Positions 23,180 through 33,645 of a stretch of DNA of 64,000 nucleotides are shown piece by piece. The stretch's first letter is position 1; the number at the start of each line of letters is the position of its first letter. The notes beneath the pieces were generated by a model. The model made no database searches and had not been told where the DNA came from. It saw only the letters and a program-made list of their open reading frames with translations. A program made the translations under genes and the position numbers. This stretch comes from Gordionus sp. m RMFG-2023 (lineage: Eukaryota; Nematomorpha; Gordioida; Chordodea; Parachordodidae), in contig NC_088779.1 of the NCBI RefSeq assembly GCF_954871325.1, forward strand, positions 7,318,846 to 7,382,845. The letters are read 5' to 3'.

Positions 23180-23624
23180 CAAAGAAATTCAAAAGTTTAT
23201 GCCTGGCCAACATACCAAGCAACGGCTTATGAGTTTACTGATGATATTGACTCGCAACCTTACTCAGTTATTATTCATAATAAGCTGCGAAAGTAAATAT
23301 AAATACTTAGAAATATAATTAACCTTGTATTTTTATATTTATTTTCAGAGAGGCTATTGATAACCCAAATCCCACGAGAGATAGGAGCCCGTTGCGCCTG
23401 CATCAACAAATATATTGGATTGGTGGGCAAAGAACGCCGAAACATATCCCACTTTGTCGTTAATGGCTAGGGATTATTTAGCTCAACAAAGTACAAGTGT
23501 TGCAAGTGAGAGGACTTTCAGCAGGGCGGTTGATTGTATGACAAAAAAAAGAAATAGGATGGCTTCACAAACCCTAAAACAATGCCTGTGCCTGAGTTAT
23601 TGGGACGTAGATCTTTTGGAATAA
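23180..23624 (+). pseudogene. hAT transposase C-terminal exons (dimerisation domain)
   Basis: Exon 1 (about 23195-23292) reads TYQATAYEFTDDIDSQPYS. A GT-AG intron fits at 23293-23348 (56 bp). Exon 2 continues KEAIDNPNPTRDRSPLRLHQ and, after a one-base frame slip near 23412, LDWWAKNAETYPTLSLMARD, SVASERTFSRAVD and MASQTLKQCLCLSYW to the stop at 23622-23624. The LDWW...YP.LS..A.DYL...STSVASER.FS pattern is the hAT family C-terminal dimerisation domain. The BED finger and catalytic core are missing, so this copy cannot encode an active transposase. The rest of the interior (21600-23180, 23625-23960) shows nothing else. Confidence 0.85.
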
Positions 23625-24563
23625 ATGTAAATATTAATGTATACTTTGTTGTGATTGTGTTTTTAGACCATTTTAACATATATTTAGTCCGAATAATATT
23701 TTTTTAAACTTTAAACAAGAATTTTACCTTCCCTCCCCTCTCCCAAAAAAATTAGTAAAATTTAATGATTATTTAATTCTTCCAATATATCTTTATATTT
23801 ATTTTGAAGCTTTCCGGAAGAAAAAGATTTGGCAAATGAAGATGAACAAGACGATATTTTTATATATTTTATTCGATTTTTTAATATATTTTATTCGATT
23901 TTTTTATTGTAATTGTATAATTTTATTTACCATGATTTATAAAGATTTAAATAAATAAAATAAAAAAATATTAAAGCGTAGTCGACTAAATTTGAGTTAT
24001 AATTTTTTTTAATAGACAAGCCCTTACTGTTTTGAAGAAATCAATATATTACTAAAATTCAGGTCATTATTTCAGGAAAAAAAGGAAGATAGTTTGGAGT
24101 TCATAAATTCTATGAGTTTTTTAAAATATATATCAATTAAACATCTTAATCCTCAAAATTTGCCTCTTATTACCTCATCCTTGAAGATTATAATCATTTA
24201 TATTTCAATTTCAATCAGAGGTAATAATAAATACGACAATTTACATACATAACGATTTTTCAAACGGTTTTTGATGTTACGAGCAACCTTTTTTTATTTC
24301 CAATAATTTTATAGGAATTGATTTTTTCGATTAAGTTCATGTTATCAAAATTTCCGTTATATAGAATTTAAAAATCCTGAACCTAAATTAAACCCTAATT
24401 TTTGGTAATCTAGCAGATATTTTTATCTTTTAATAATTAAATGTTAAGATATAGACATGTCAATTTTTTTCACGAACAAATTTGAGTCCATATTTTTTAC
24501 CCCTGCTCCCAGGTCAAAATTATATACACCATATAAAGGTAGAACTATACTTATTTGATACCT

Positions 24564-24935
24564 GTCGTAACTGTTGAGAAAAAGAAGAAATAAATTTAAT
24601 ATAATACATCAAATGTCAGTTATTTTCTGACAGGGGAATTAAGTTTTCCTTGGGGGAAAAAGAGGAGGTGATGAACACATGATGGGTTGATGGGGAAGGA
24701 TTCTTTTGTTATCCATTTTGGGATGAAGAGTTTGGATTAATTCGAGAAGATGTCAGCGAGGAACTAATAATGGACCTTTGGGAAATGAAGAATTAGATAA
24801 TTAGATATTTATGATTTGTATATTTTGTTAGCTAATTTATAGAGATTGTTGAATAAATTTGAGTCATCTTTTTCTTCTTATTATTATGAATTATGGTTGG
24901 TTATATTATTATGAAAGGATGGCGTGTAATATTCC
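24564..24935. mobile_element. about 372-bp insertion in the right arm of the hAT element
   Basis: The right arm follows the inverted left arm up to GATACC (24563) and resumes at about 24936 (CCATTATCATATCAATATTT), while the left arm has only GTGG between these points. The inserted block is unlike the arms. One plus-strand frame reads FWDEEFGLIREDVSEELIMD and LWEMKN to a stop at 24792-24794, acidic and protein-like but not recognised. Ends and superfamily are undetermined. Alternatively the left arm lost this block. Confidence 0.6.
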
Positions 24936-25483
24936 ATTATCATATCAATATTTGGTGCTGATAAAATAATTCCTGACCTACGTAGAAATAGCTTCACTCA
25001 TCTAGACATGTTTTGCTACCTATTCAATAGATCTAATTAGCTAGCGATTGATACCTCTAATAACCATATATTTATATATATTAATAAGGTCAAGAAAAAT
25101 CAACTTAAGATATATTGATCTGTGCTAGGGGATCGTGCTCATAGCTAGTTAAGTCAATTTTAAGATCCAAGCCCCTACAAAACCAACCAATAAATAACAG
25201 TTATATGATAAGTAATAGAGTTTCATAAAATTTAAATTAACTTATCCTATTTATTGAGTTCACGACTCAAGTTCAGAACTCAAGTAGTAAAAATGATTCG
25301 AGTTATTGATACTTCGACACGGAGTCATGATTACTCGACTATCTAATTTTAAATTTAGAAAACAAAAATTTCGTAATATCGACTCAAAACTCGACTTGAG
25401 TTTTGAGTCGATTTTTTGACTAAAAACTTGACTTGAGTCGTAGTTAAGTCGACTCTGAGTCGTTTAACAACACTACTTGGGGT

Positions 25484-25616
25484 GATATATAGAAGGCCGG
25501 ACTGACCACGTGATTCCGTTATAATAAATTAAATAATAAGGTATTACCTTTCAATAAATTTTGGTCGGTATTTAGCAAATTAGGTTGGTATTTAGAATAT
25601 TTCCATTCATTCACTT
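25484..25616 (+). mobile_element. SINE copy 1, right part, and right flank of the TIR shell
   Basis: GATATATAGAAGGCCGGACT then GACCACGTGATTCCGTTATA continues the SINE body split at 19859. The SINE tail ends about 25535 in AT-rich sequence. The remaining 80 bp belong to the TIR shell. Confidence 0.75.
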
Positions 25617-25637
25617 GGTAGTAAGCATCATTAACCG

Positions 25638-25920
25638 AAAAACCCAAGGAACTTTTATATGTAAACTATAAAAATTTATTGTTAAGGATGTCGAAGCAAT
25701 AATACATTGCTCTTGATTTTCAGTACTACAATTTGATTGTTGATTTGCAGTATCTTTTGTTGAATGGTATCTTGTGCAGGAATATAAAAATATAATTAAA
25801 TAATAATTAAATAAAAAATTTAACTTCTATTTACTTAGATATATCTGTAAAATCCTTAAAAAAACTTATTTATTATAAATAATATGTAAAATTGTAGTGT
25901 ACATGATAATTTATACACTA
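25638..25920 (-). repeat. Helitron-derived module copy
   Basis: AATACATTGCTCTTGATTTT, then CAATTTGATTGTTGATTT and GAATGGTATCTTGTGCAGGA, repeat 11810-11905 in the same order and at high identity. Confidence 0.8.
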
Positions 25921-26235
25921 TAAAAAAACTAACTCTAACCGTTATTGTGAAAATTATATAAAAAAAAACTCTACCAGTAGTACAAGACCATTTTATAACT
26001 CACTCAATTTACCCAACACAACTCTAAAACTAAAATTAATATTTCAACTTCAAATTTTATTGATTAAATATATTTTAAAAAACTAAAAGTCATAAAAGTC
26101 ATCATAATTATAAAATCTAGTCCCTTTTTTACTTTTGGAGATAACGAGTTTTACACGTGATTATAAAATCAGGCGACTATTTATAAATTTGATAAATATT
26201 AGACAAAATAATTTTTAAAAATAAATAATAATAAT
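25921..26235. other. AT-rich spacer before the LINE
   Basis: No recognisable feature. It may include the continuation of the Helitron module up to the truncated 5' end of the LINE. Confidence 0.4.
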
Positions 26236-27867
26236 ATGACAAATACGCCGAAAGTAATCAAAAATAAAGATGGGAAATTGATAATAAAGGAAAAAGAAAT
26301 AATGAGTAGATGGAAAGAATATTTTCAGGAGCTTCTCAACTTTAATCCGCACATACTGCATCTAGACGAACACTCCCCTTGTCAAAACCTTGTACAACCT
26401 ATAACACAACAAGAAATAATCACATGCCTCAAGCATATGAAAAACAACTAAGCTAGGGGTCCAGACGATATTACAATAGAAAGCCTTAAAGCACTAGGAG
26501 ATGATGGAATACATCTCCTCACAATTCTATACAATAAGATACTTGCAAATGAAGAGGTTCCCCAAAAATGGAGGCAGAGCTACCTAGTTCCTATCTTCAA
26601 AAATAAAGGGGATCCACATAATTGTCAAAATTACAGGGGCATAAAACTAATGTCACACTGTCTAAAACTATACGAAAAAATAATAGAAAAAAGATTAAGA
26701 GATATAATCGAAATATGAGAGACTCAGTTTGGCTTTATGCCTGGAAGATCAACAACCGATGCTATCCACGCAATTAGGCAAATGAGTGAAAAATACAGGG
26801 AAAAGAACAAAAAGCTACACATGGTCTTTCTCGATCTAGAAAAGGCCTTTGATAGAATCCCAAGAAAACCTATCTGGTGGGCGCTACGCCACAAAAATGT
26901 TCCCGAAAAATATATAAGAATAATACAGGATATGTATATGGGCCATACAACAATGGTCCGTAGCACAACAGGTACTTCAGCAGGCTTCACAATAGGCGAA
27001 GGAGTTCATCAAGGGTGGGCTCTCAGCCCACTTCTCTTCATTACAGTAATAGATGTATTAGCACAGTCTATACCTTAAACAGTCCCGTGGAATATGATAT
27101 TTGCAGATGATATTGTGATACTTGCCGAATCTAAGGATGAAATGAAAGATAGACTAGTGAGTTGGATAAATATCCTAGAAACGCACGGATTAAAAGTAAA
27201 TAGAGAAAAGACGGAGTATATGGTGATAGGAGGAGATGAAACAGAGAGTATTGATATAAATGAATGGCAGATATCGGCAATTGAAAGCTGCAAATATTTG
27301 GGCTCCACTATACAAACAAACGGCACAATAGAAAAAGAGATAAAGAGTAAGATTAATCAAGGGTGGCTAAAGTGGAGATCTTTATCTGGAGTGCTATTTG
27401 ATAAAAGAATCCCACACAAATTAAAGGGAAAAATTTACAGTTCCATAATACAACCAACTATTCTATATAGTTCGGAAACATGGCCAACCAAAGAATCAGA
27501 CGAGAGAAGTCTACAAACCATGGAGATGAGAATGCTGAGGATGATTGCTGGGGTTACAAGAAAGGATAAAGTGCGCAGTACAAGAATACTAAGTAGTTTA
27601 AAGGTAGTGCCCATTAAGACTAAGTTAATGGTAAACAGACTTAGGTGGTATGGGCACACAATGAGAAGGCCTATGAACTACATAGGAAATAAAGTTAAGA
27701 GTTTGGAAGTGATGGGCAAACGTAAAAAAGGAAGGCCAAAACTTCAATGGGGCCATAAAGTTAGAGCCAATATAAAGAAGCATAAATTAGATAAAAGAGA
27801 TTGTATTAATAACATAAAGTGGGGAGAGATGTTGAAGGAGCTTACCACCAGAAAAGGTGAAAGCTAA
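26236..27867 (+). pseudogene. RTE-like LINE reverse transcriptase, 5' truncated, three nonsense codons
   Basis: One reading frame runs for about 544 codons with nonsense codons at 26449-26451 (TAA), 26716-26718 (TGA) and 27076-27078 (TAA) and no frameshift. RT motifs in order: ARGPDDITIESLKALG, VPQKWRQSYLVPIFKNKGD, NYRGIKLMSHCLKLYEKI, QFGFMPGRSTTDAI, VFLDLEKAFDRIP, GVHQGWALSPLLF, and the catalytic FADDIV (27097-27114). The thumb/connection follows with KVNREKTEYM, CKYLGSTI and ILYSSETWPT, then a C-terminal part with RLRWYGHTMRRP and RKKGRPKLQWG. The family is the widespread endonuclease-RT LINE type close to RTE. The apurinic endonuclease domain is absent, as expected for a 5'-truncated copy. 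An A-rich tail follows (27871-27885), and Helitron-module sequence resumes at about 27905. The copy is relatively young but inactive. Confidence 0.93.
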
Positions 27868-27894
27868 AGAGAAAAAAAAAATACGACAGTGTAA

Positions 27895-28010
27895 TATTAA
27901 TATAAGATTGTGAAAGAATATCTATAATATACCAGTTAGTTCTAGTATTTATATGATGATATAAGATGGTTATGGTTTTATGGTAATGGAAGATGAATTT
28001 GATATAATAT
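27895..28010 (-). repeat. Helitron-derived module copy after the LINE
   Basis: TATCTATAATATACCAGTTA then GTTCTAGTATTTATATGATG and TGGTTTTATGGTAA match 11539-11610. The LINE therefore also sits inside Helitron-derived sequence. Confidence 0.75.
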
Positions 28011-28104
28011 GATTTAGTGATTTTTATTGGATGAATATTTTTTATAAAAATATTTAAAATTTAAAAAAATAAGAATATCAATTTAATAGTACATTTATTT
28101 ATAT

Positions 28105-28275
28105 TATAGATGAGGGGGATTAAGGCCGTAATTCCTTTTAAATTACGTAGTAAAATTGTTGATCTATTACATGCCGGAATCAAGGTCGAGATAAAATGAA
28201 ATCTTGCTCGAGAATATGTGTGGTAGCCTTCTATGGAGAGTGATATTGAAAAACAAGAAAATATGTTTCATAAAA
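28105..28275 (+). mobile_element. fossil gypsy integrase scrap
   Basis: About 55 codons on the plus strand resemble the zinc-binding N-terminus of a Ty3/gypsy integrase (IPFKLRSKIVDLLHAG, then LAREYVWW). It is a short, old and broken fragment with no LTRs nearby, not from the young element at 12.5 kb. Confidence 0.6.
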
Positions 28276-28279
28276 TACC

Positions 28280-29224
28280 TGTGCCTCCACCATTAATCGA
28301 TTAGTCAAGAATTACGTATCGCTTAATCATCATCGTTGTTACTGCAAACGGGGCCCATAATTACTTCAAATTAATATTAAAATAAATGTTCAATAAGCAA
28401 TAATTTTTTTAAAAAAATATCTGACTTTAAAAATAAGCGTCATAAATTCATTTGTTTGGTAAGTCGCCTAAAAATTACTGATTCTAGCAAAATTCTGCCT
28501 AACAAAATTAGATTAATGCTAAAATTTAACATTTGTAATAATAATCGTATTTTTCTGTAATTAAATAACTCCCTTTTTGTAATCTTATGTCAATATAAAT
28601 ATATCTTTATTTTGCACGCAAAAAAAATTAAGAGATTTATTATAAATAAGATTGTCAAACATATATGTTTTTCATCATAAATCGCTATCTTGCGGATAAA
28701 TATATATTAAAATAACCAAATATATTGACAGATATTTTATATTGTTAAACGAACAGAACAATTGTAAAAAAAAATATCTCATAACATATTTTATATTTGA
28801 CTAATAAATTTGAAAAAAAAAAATAGTTATTTTGATCTAATTTAGTATTATCATTCCCTAATACAAAAGTTAAAAAGAACAACTAATGTATATAATTTTC
28901 ACTTAAAATTGAATATCTATTATTAATAAATTGTAAGAAAATATAAAAATATCAACAATGGCAAAATATTTATTATAAAGATGTTTAATATAAGGGGGTG
29001 TGGGAGTTTTATCGTGTGTGAAAGGAACTAAGAGGGATAAGGGAGTATTTCAAAGAAACACTTGTAATTCCCTTTTGGGACTTAATTTGAGTTTTTGTTT
29101 GGTAAGGGATTCGTTTTTAACCCCCGTCCTTGTTAAAATTTTTTACCCAATTGATTTAAAAATTTTAGGGATTGAGGACCGGGGTTTCCCAAAACACTAA
29201 CGATTAGAAGGATAAAAATAAAAG
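28280..29224. other. AT-rich spacer, nothing recognised
   Basis: No gene or repeat partner seen. The 67-codon plus-strand frame at 29000-29200 falls in slightly GC-richer sequence next to a LINE relic and is probably chance. Confidence 0.45.
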
Positions 29225-29740
29225 TATTTAAGAGGGAACTATATTTATTGCACTTCTTAATTTCTTGAAGTTCCAAAGGTTTTTATTTGGCGGGAAATGA
29301 GGTATCACATTTATTTGTGAGTAGCATTTCCTTTTTCCTACTCGGAATGGCGTCTAGCCTTTCATGTTCGTTAAAAAAAATTTTGAGTTACAAATTTTTC
29401 AAATGCACATTAAAACATTGGAATTAGGAAGCTCTTTAAATACTTGGAAACAAGGTGAAAGGGCCATTGGAAAAGTAGAGTAAGCTAAGATTGTTTAGCC
29501 GAATCTAGAAGTGGATCGTTTAACTTGATTTCTAGGGAAAGACCATTTTTCGAAACTTTAATTTCATTGTCGATGGCCGGCATAAAATTCAGTAATGATT
29601 CGCCAAAAGAGCCGAGATACCATAAATTTAAGACTAATTTTAAATCAGGCTTAAAATTTTGGATCAAAAAATGAATACCTATAGTAAAAAGCAAGGGGCC
29701 TAGTAGATCGCCTTGCTGAATTCCCTCTTCATAGGATATA
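29225..29740 (-). pseudogene. LINE reverse transcriptase relic
   Basis: On the minus strand from 29738: YEEGIQQGDLLGPLLFTIGI, then HFLIQNFKPDLKLVLNLWYL and IKVSKNGLSLEIKLNDP. GIQQGD.LGPLLF is RT motif B' and LNLWYL(DD) stands where the catalytic YLDD should be; here WYLGSFGES replaces the aspartates, so the catalytic motif is gone. The frame stays open from 29694 to 29485; weak traces (MLLTNKCDTSFPAKN) continue to about 29225 with breaks. It belongs to a different LINE lineage from the copy at 26.2 kb (YLDD rather than FADD). Confidence 0.7.
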
Positions 29741-30421
29741 GAAAATTACCAAAATTTGGGTAACGAGGGAAATCCATAGATTGAATTATGGAAATTCCAA
29801 TATTTAGGGAAATGATAAATACAATATAGTGAAATATGTGTTATTTTTGAATATAGAACAACAGAGGGGTAAACAAATAGATATGTTAATTTTTTGGGCT
29901 TAAAAAAGGGAAAGCAATTAAGCTTAAACTTCATATTAAAATTTGTAAGAATTAGCTCAGAATTAAGGATATCAGAAGTTATTAAATCAAACAACAGTAA
30001 AATTTCAATAATAAATTTTGAAGTATAATAAACGATATTTTAAACCAGAAAATATATTAACTTTTACAATTATCGATAATTTAAATATTTGATTTACTGT
30101 TATTAGACGTACAAAGAAACATAACTAGAGGAAATTTTTAATATTTTTCTAAATATTTTTTATTAAAAAATAACAAACATGCGATCATGTGTTTATTGGT
30201 GGAAATTTTTTGATGTAATAAATAATAATTCAAAATTTTGTTACTCATAAGTTTTAGAAATTGCTTAACTTTTGTGAAAACTTTCACAATTCTTTAATTT
30301 TACATTAAAAATGTCTTATATTTTTTTTTGTTGAATTAGGAAATTTGAAGATTTATTTTTATAAAATATATATTTTTTTAAAAAATTTTAAAAAGGCGTG
30401 TATTACATTGAATGCTACTAA
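29741..30421. other. AT-rich spacer, nothing recognised
   Basis: No supported feature. Confidence 0.5.
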
Positions 30422-30429
30422 GTTAGGAC

Positions 30430-31213
30430 CAGGGATGCGAATTCGTCAAAATTTTTGCCTGTGTTCGGTTCGGGTTCGGTTTAACGTAAAAAAGATAGGT
30501 GGGTTCGGTTCGGGTTCGGTTCAGGGAAATATTTTTGAACCCGGGTTTGGTTCCGGGCAGCTCGGGTTTAAGAATTTTTGAATTGGTAAAAAAAAATTCT
30601 ATATTTAAATCATAATTAAATAAACTAGACATAAATTTGGTATAAAAAATAAATTTTATTTTATTTATAGGCAAAATATAGTTAAAGTTAAAAATACAAA
30701 GCATAGTCATGTATCAATTTTAAAGATTTTATTTAGATTTCTTTAAATTAACAATATCCAATATAATAATTTTTGCTTTGACTTGTTCACTTTTCATTTT
30801 CCTCTAACTAATAATCTTTGAAAATAAGTTAAAAATTACAAATAAATGACGCAAATGAATTTAATTGTTTAAAATTTATTAACACTCCAATAGGAATCTT
30901 TGAGAGTAAATTTTTTAAAAAAATTAAAATGGCGTAAATGAATTAAATTGCTTAAAATTTATTAACACTTTTTTAATTGGAATTTAAAAATATTATAAAA
31001 TCTCAATTTATTAATATTTGTATTTACAATTATACAAATATCTCAATATATGTTTTTAAACAATATATTGAACCCGGGTTCAAATAAAATTCCCAGGTTC
31101 GGTTCGGGGTTTTGTAAATTTTATAAACGGGGTTCAGGTTCGGTTCGGGTTAATATTATTTTCCCCAAAACCCGGGTTTTCATCTCCGAATTCGGGTTCG
31201 GTTCGAATCCCTG
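30430..31213. mobile_element. 784-bp non-autonomous hAT-type element with TTCGG-rich ends
   Basis: Ends CAGGGATGCGAATTCG (30430) and CGAACCGATC-like inverse ...TTCGAATCCCTG (31202-31213). Flanks are GTTAGGAC at 30422-30429 and GTCAGGAC at 31214-31221, an 8-bp duplication with one mismatch. Both subterminal zones are packed with TTCGGGTTCGGTTCGGG phrases (30463-30560, 31070-31208), while the middle 30600-31065 is plain AT-rich. CAGGG ends with an 8-bp duplication are typical of hAT. No transposase is encoded. Confidence 0.85.
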
Positions 31214-31419
31214 GTCAGGACTATTAAAATTAAATCAAATATTAGAAAATAAGCAATTTATGAATAAACATAATATATAAACAATTATAATATAGATAGA
31301 TATAATTTTAAGTAAAAACAAAAATAGTTCTATATTAATTTATAATATTTAAAAATTTAATTCATTTACTTGAATTTTACATATGTTTAATATTACCAAA
31401 ATAAGAATATTCACAGGAA

Positions 31420-32130
31420 GATGTTCTTCCTGTTCTGGGGATTCTCGCCTTAAGATCCTTTTATAAACGTTCAATACGTTGAGTATAGGTCGATCTATCA
31501 TTTGGGTCTATAGTTTCTGCTGTAATTGACCGAGTAATGATCATACCCATTTTCATTTAGATTGTTATAACTTGAAAAAATATCATATTTTAAGATTTAG
31601 CAATTTTTAATTTACCCCTTCCATTTGTCATTCATTATAATTGAATCAGTATGGACGTACTTATTGATTATATCCAGAAGGGTCCCTTTATCTCTTTTTT
31701 CAGTTTTAGAAATAAAAAAAATTTCCATCATTCCTTGATATCCCACCTACAACCCAAATGGCATTTGATTTTAAAATCCTCCCTGTGTTATTTTTTCTTT
31801 TAAAATATATTTCGAACACATGCCCAGGGCCCCCTATATTTTCAAAAGAAATGGCCTGTGTATGAAAGGAAATTTTTCTAAATATTGCATACCTAAAATA
31901 CCTTATTGACATATTTTATAGATATATTTTACCTCCAATAGTACTTTGTGTCAACCCTTTTAACTAAAACTGTCACTTATAGAAGTCCTGGTCACAAAAT
32001 GATATAATAGATGGATTAATTTGTTCATCGGAAGATTAATATTTTCAAATATAGTGCCTAATTAATAAAAACTTGTCCATCTAGAATAGCTGCTTGAACT
32101 GTAGAGCATCTTACTCTATAAGATGTTGCA
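31420..32130 (-). pseudogene. Merlin/ISXO2-like DDE transposase relic
   Basis: Minus-strand fragments in several registers: KSNAIWVVGGISRNDGNFFY (about 31708-31775), KTEKRDKGTLLDIINKYVHT then DSIIMNDKWKG (about 31605-31710), and GYDHYSVNYSRNY (about 31530). Known: the ISXO2-like DDE domain of Merlin-family transposases reads ...VWVVGGI.R......F...V..R...TL..II..YV..G..I..D.WK.Y.......Y.H..VNHS. The order and spacing match. Many stops and frameshifts make it a pseudogene. The segment 31706-31912 is the longest open piece. Terminal repeats were not identified. Confidence 0.72.
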
Positions 32131-33050
32131 TTTTTCTCCAATTTCATGCTATTATAACAACACTTGTGTAATTATTCTTGTATATGAAATTATGATCTCG
32201 GTAAAATTTATGTAATCCATAAAAAAGGGGAAAAAATATTTGTTAAATCTAAAAAAAAATATCATACATTAAATTATAATTTATTAATTAAAAAATCTTC
32301 AACTAATGGCCACAATAAAATACACCAAACGCCACACGATCGCATATTTATTATATTTTTAATAAAAATGTATTAAAGATTTCCCCTAGTTTCAGCGACT
32401 TACTATGCTAGAAATTTAATTTAGTATGTAATGAAAAATCGCAATTTTATTTTGATCAATTTTATCTAAAATTCTAATTTGTAAAAAAATTTTCTTATTT
32501 TTTAGGCATAAAAATCTTTCATGATGAAATCAAACATTATCCAAATACTCGTTACTTCAAAAATTTTCATCTAGCATGATAAATTTAAAGATTGTTTTTT
32601 TTAATCTGCATAATAGAACCTTGTTTTTCTTATTAAGCTTTTAATATTTGAAATTTTTTAGAATTTCTTTAAATTATCTATTTTTTATCCATTTATTTCG
32701 ATAAAAATATGGTATATATTGTTATCTACACCGGGCCTAATTTTTCAATAATTTGTTCCGATCCAGAACAAATTTATTTTTCATTTGTCCCTGAAAAGCC
32801 AGACCCGAATTTGTTTAAATATAGAAAAATATAATATATTTTTTCATAAGCGCCTTGTATCTTGCAGTTGCAGGAATTTTGAAATATATATTTATTTGAC
32901 AAAATGTAATGATATCATATTTAAAAATATAGATAAAAAGTATACAGTTGAAATATTGTTTACAATTTAGATTCTTATATTTATTTTCAATAGATTCGAA
33001 CTCATCTATAAAGATGAATATTCAGTAATTCACCCGCTATTTAAATTGGG
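32131..33050. other. AT-rich spacer, nothing recognised
   Basis: No supported feature; the small plus-strand frame at 32785-32970 is AT-rich and probably chance. Confidence 0.45.
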
Positions 33051-33059
33051 CTATTAATA

Positions 33060-33645
33060 AAATTATAGGTCAACGAAGGTAAAAAGCTTGAACATATTTC
33101 CAGTTTGAGAAAATATCTTGACAAAGAAAGGGCGGACTTTGATTTCTTAAAAAAAATACCAAAATATTTTCTGCTAAAGATAAAAAAAAATTGAGAATGA
33201 AGTTTCTTTTGAAGATATCTAATATCTATTAAAGCTTTCTCAAAAATAAGGATTATTTTAATTTTTAATAAAATCCCTCAATTAAAATTAATTTTTGTTT
33301 ATTAAATTTAATACAACCCTCCTATTCTGTGCCCCAGTTGAACGTGTGTTTAGCACGGCAAATGATGTGTTGAGCACTCTTGTTTATCTGATTAAATTTT
33401 GAAAATCAATTGTTAAAAATGAATAAATAATATTATAAAAATACCTTATCTTATAATATATTATTTATGTATAATTTTATTTATATTATATATAATATTT
33501 AATATTACAAGTAACGAGTAACGAGTAACGCGTAACGCGTTACTTTATATCTAGTAACGCGCGTTTCTTTTTTCTCAAGATAACGAGCAACTGTAACGCG
33601 TTCTTTTTTTTGACGTAACGAGTTGCGAGAAATGCTTTTTTTTTT
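33060..33645 (+). pseudogene. hAT relic: transposase tail plus GTAACGCGTTAC-rich end
   Basis: A short frame near 33325-33402 reads CAPVERVFSTANDVLSTLVY, the core of the hAT dimerisation domain (PVER.FSTA). About 100 bp downstream 33513-33620 has repeated ACGAGTAACG and GTAACGCGTTAC, the CpG-rich subterminal motifs common in one group of hAT elements. Upstream exon traces are too decayed to place. A possible related scrap with TAACGTAACGC and ATAACGCGTTTATTACG is at 45210-45300. Confidence 0.65.

Larger units (their letters stand above)
19868..25475 (+). mobile_element. 5.6-kb hAT element with long inverted arms, 8-bp target duplication
   Basis: Terminal inverted repeat TAGTGTTGTTAAA (19868-19880) and TTTAACAACACTA (25463-25475). 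Perfect 8-bp duplication CTTGGGGT at 19860-19867 and 25476-25483, lying inside a SINE whose two halves rejoin across the site. Long arms (about 19868-21350 and 23965-25475) are inverted copies of each other. For example 20690-20740 (TTTCTACGTAGGTCAGGAAT) recurs inverted at 24967-25005, and AACAGTAAGGGCTTGTCTAT (21282-21301) recurs inverted at 24021-24040. The ends are crowded with GAGTCGA/TCGACTC motifs. The centre carries only the tail of a hAT transposase. Its terminal repeat is shared with the 224-bp MITEs at 36047, 57610, 34265 and 54995. Confidence 0.9.
19617..25637. mobile_element. TIR element (outer shell of the nest)
   Basis: CGGTTAATGATGCTTACTAC at 19617-19636 is inverted at 25618-25637, giving a 21-bp terminal inverted repeat. 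Flanks are AAAAATC on the left (19610-19616) and AAAAACC on the right (25638-25644), an imperfect 7-8 bp duplication. Outside both ends the Helitron module continues across the site (compare the unoccupied AAAAATCCAAGGAACTG at 19307-19323). With the SINE and hAT removed, the shell is only about 0.25 kb and has no coding capacity. The superfamily is unknown; the duplication length would suit hAT. Confidence 0.7.

Noticed and set aside
26236-27867. alternative genetic code explaining in-frame stops of the LINE
   Set aside because: Both TAA and TGA are involved at only three sites, while the young gypsy and hAT frames use normal stops; ordinary nonsense mutations suffice.
30345-31280. short frames with GSGS and RFGSG phrases
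   Set aside because: Translations of the TTCGGGTTCGG subterminal repeats of the hAT-type element.
32785-32970. 61-codon plus-strand frame
   Set aside because: AT-rich, no motif, no repeat partner; chance frame.
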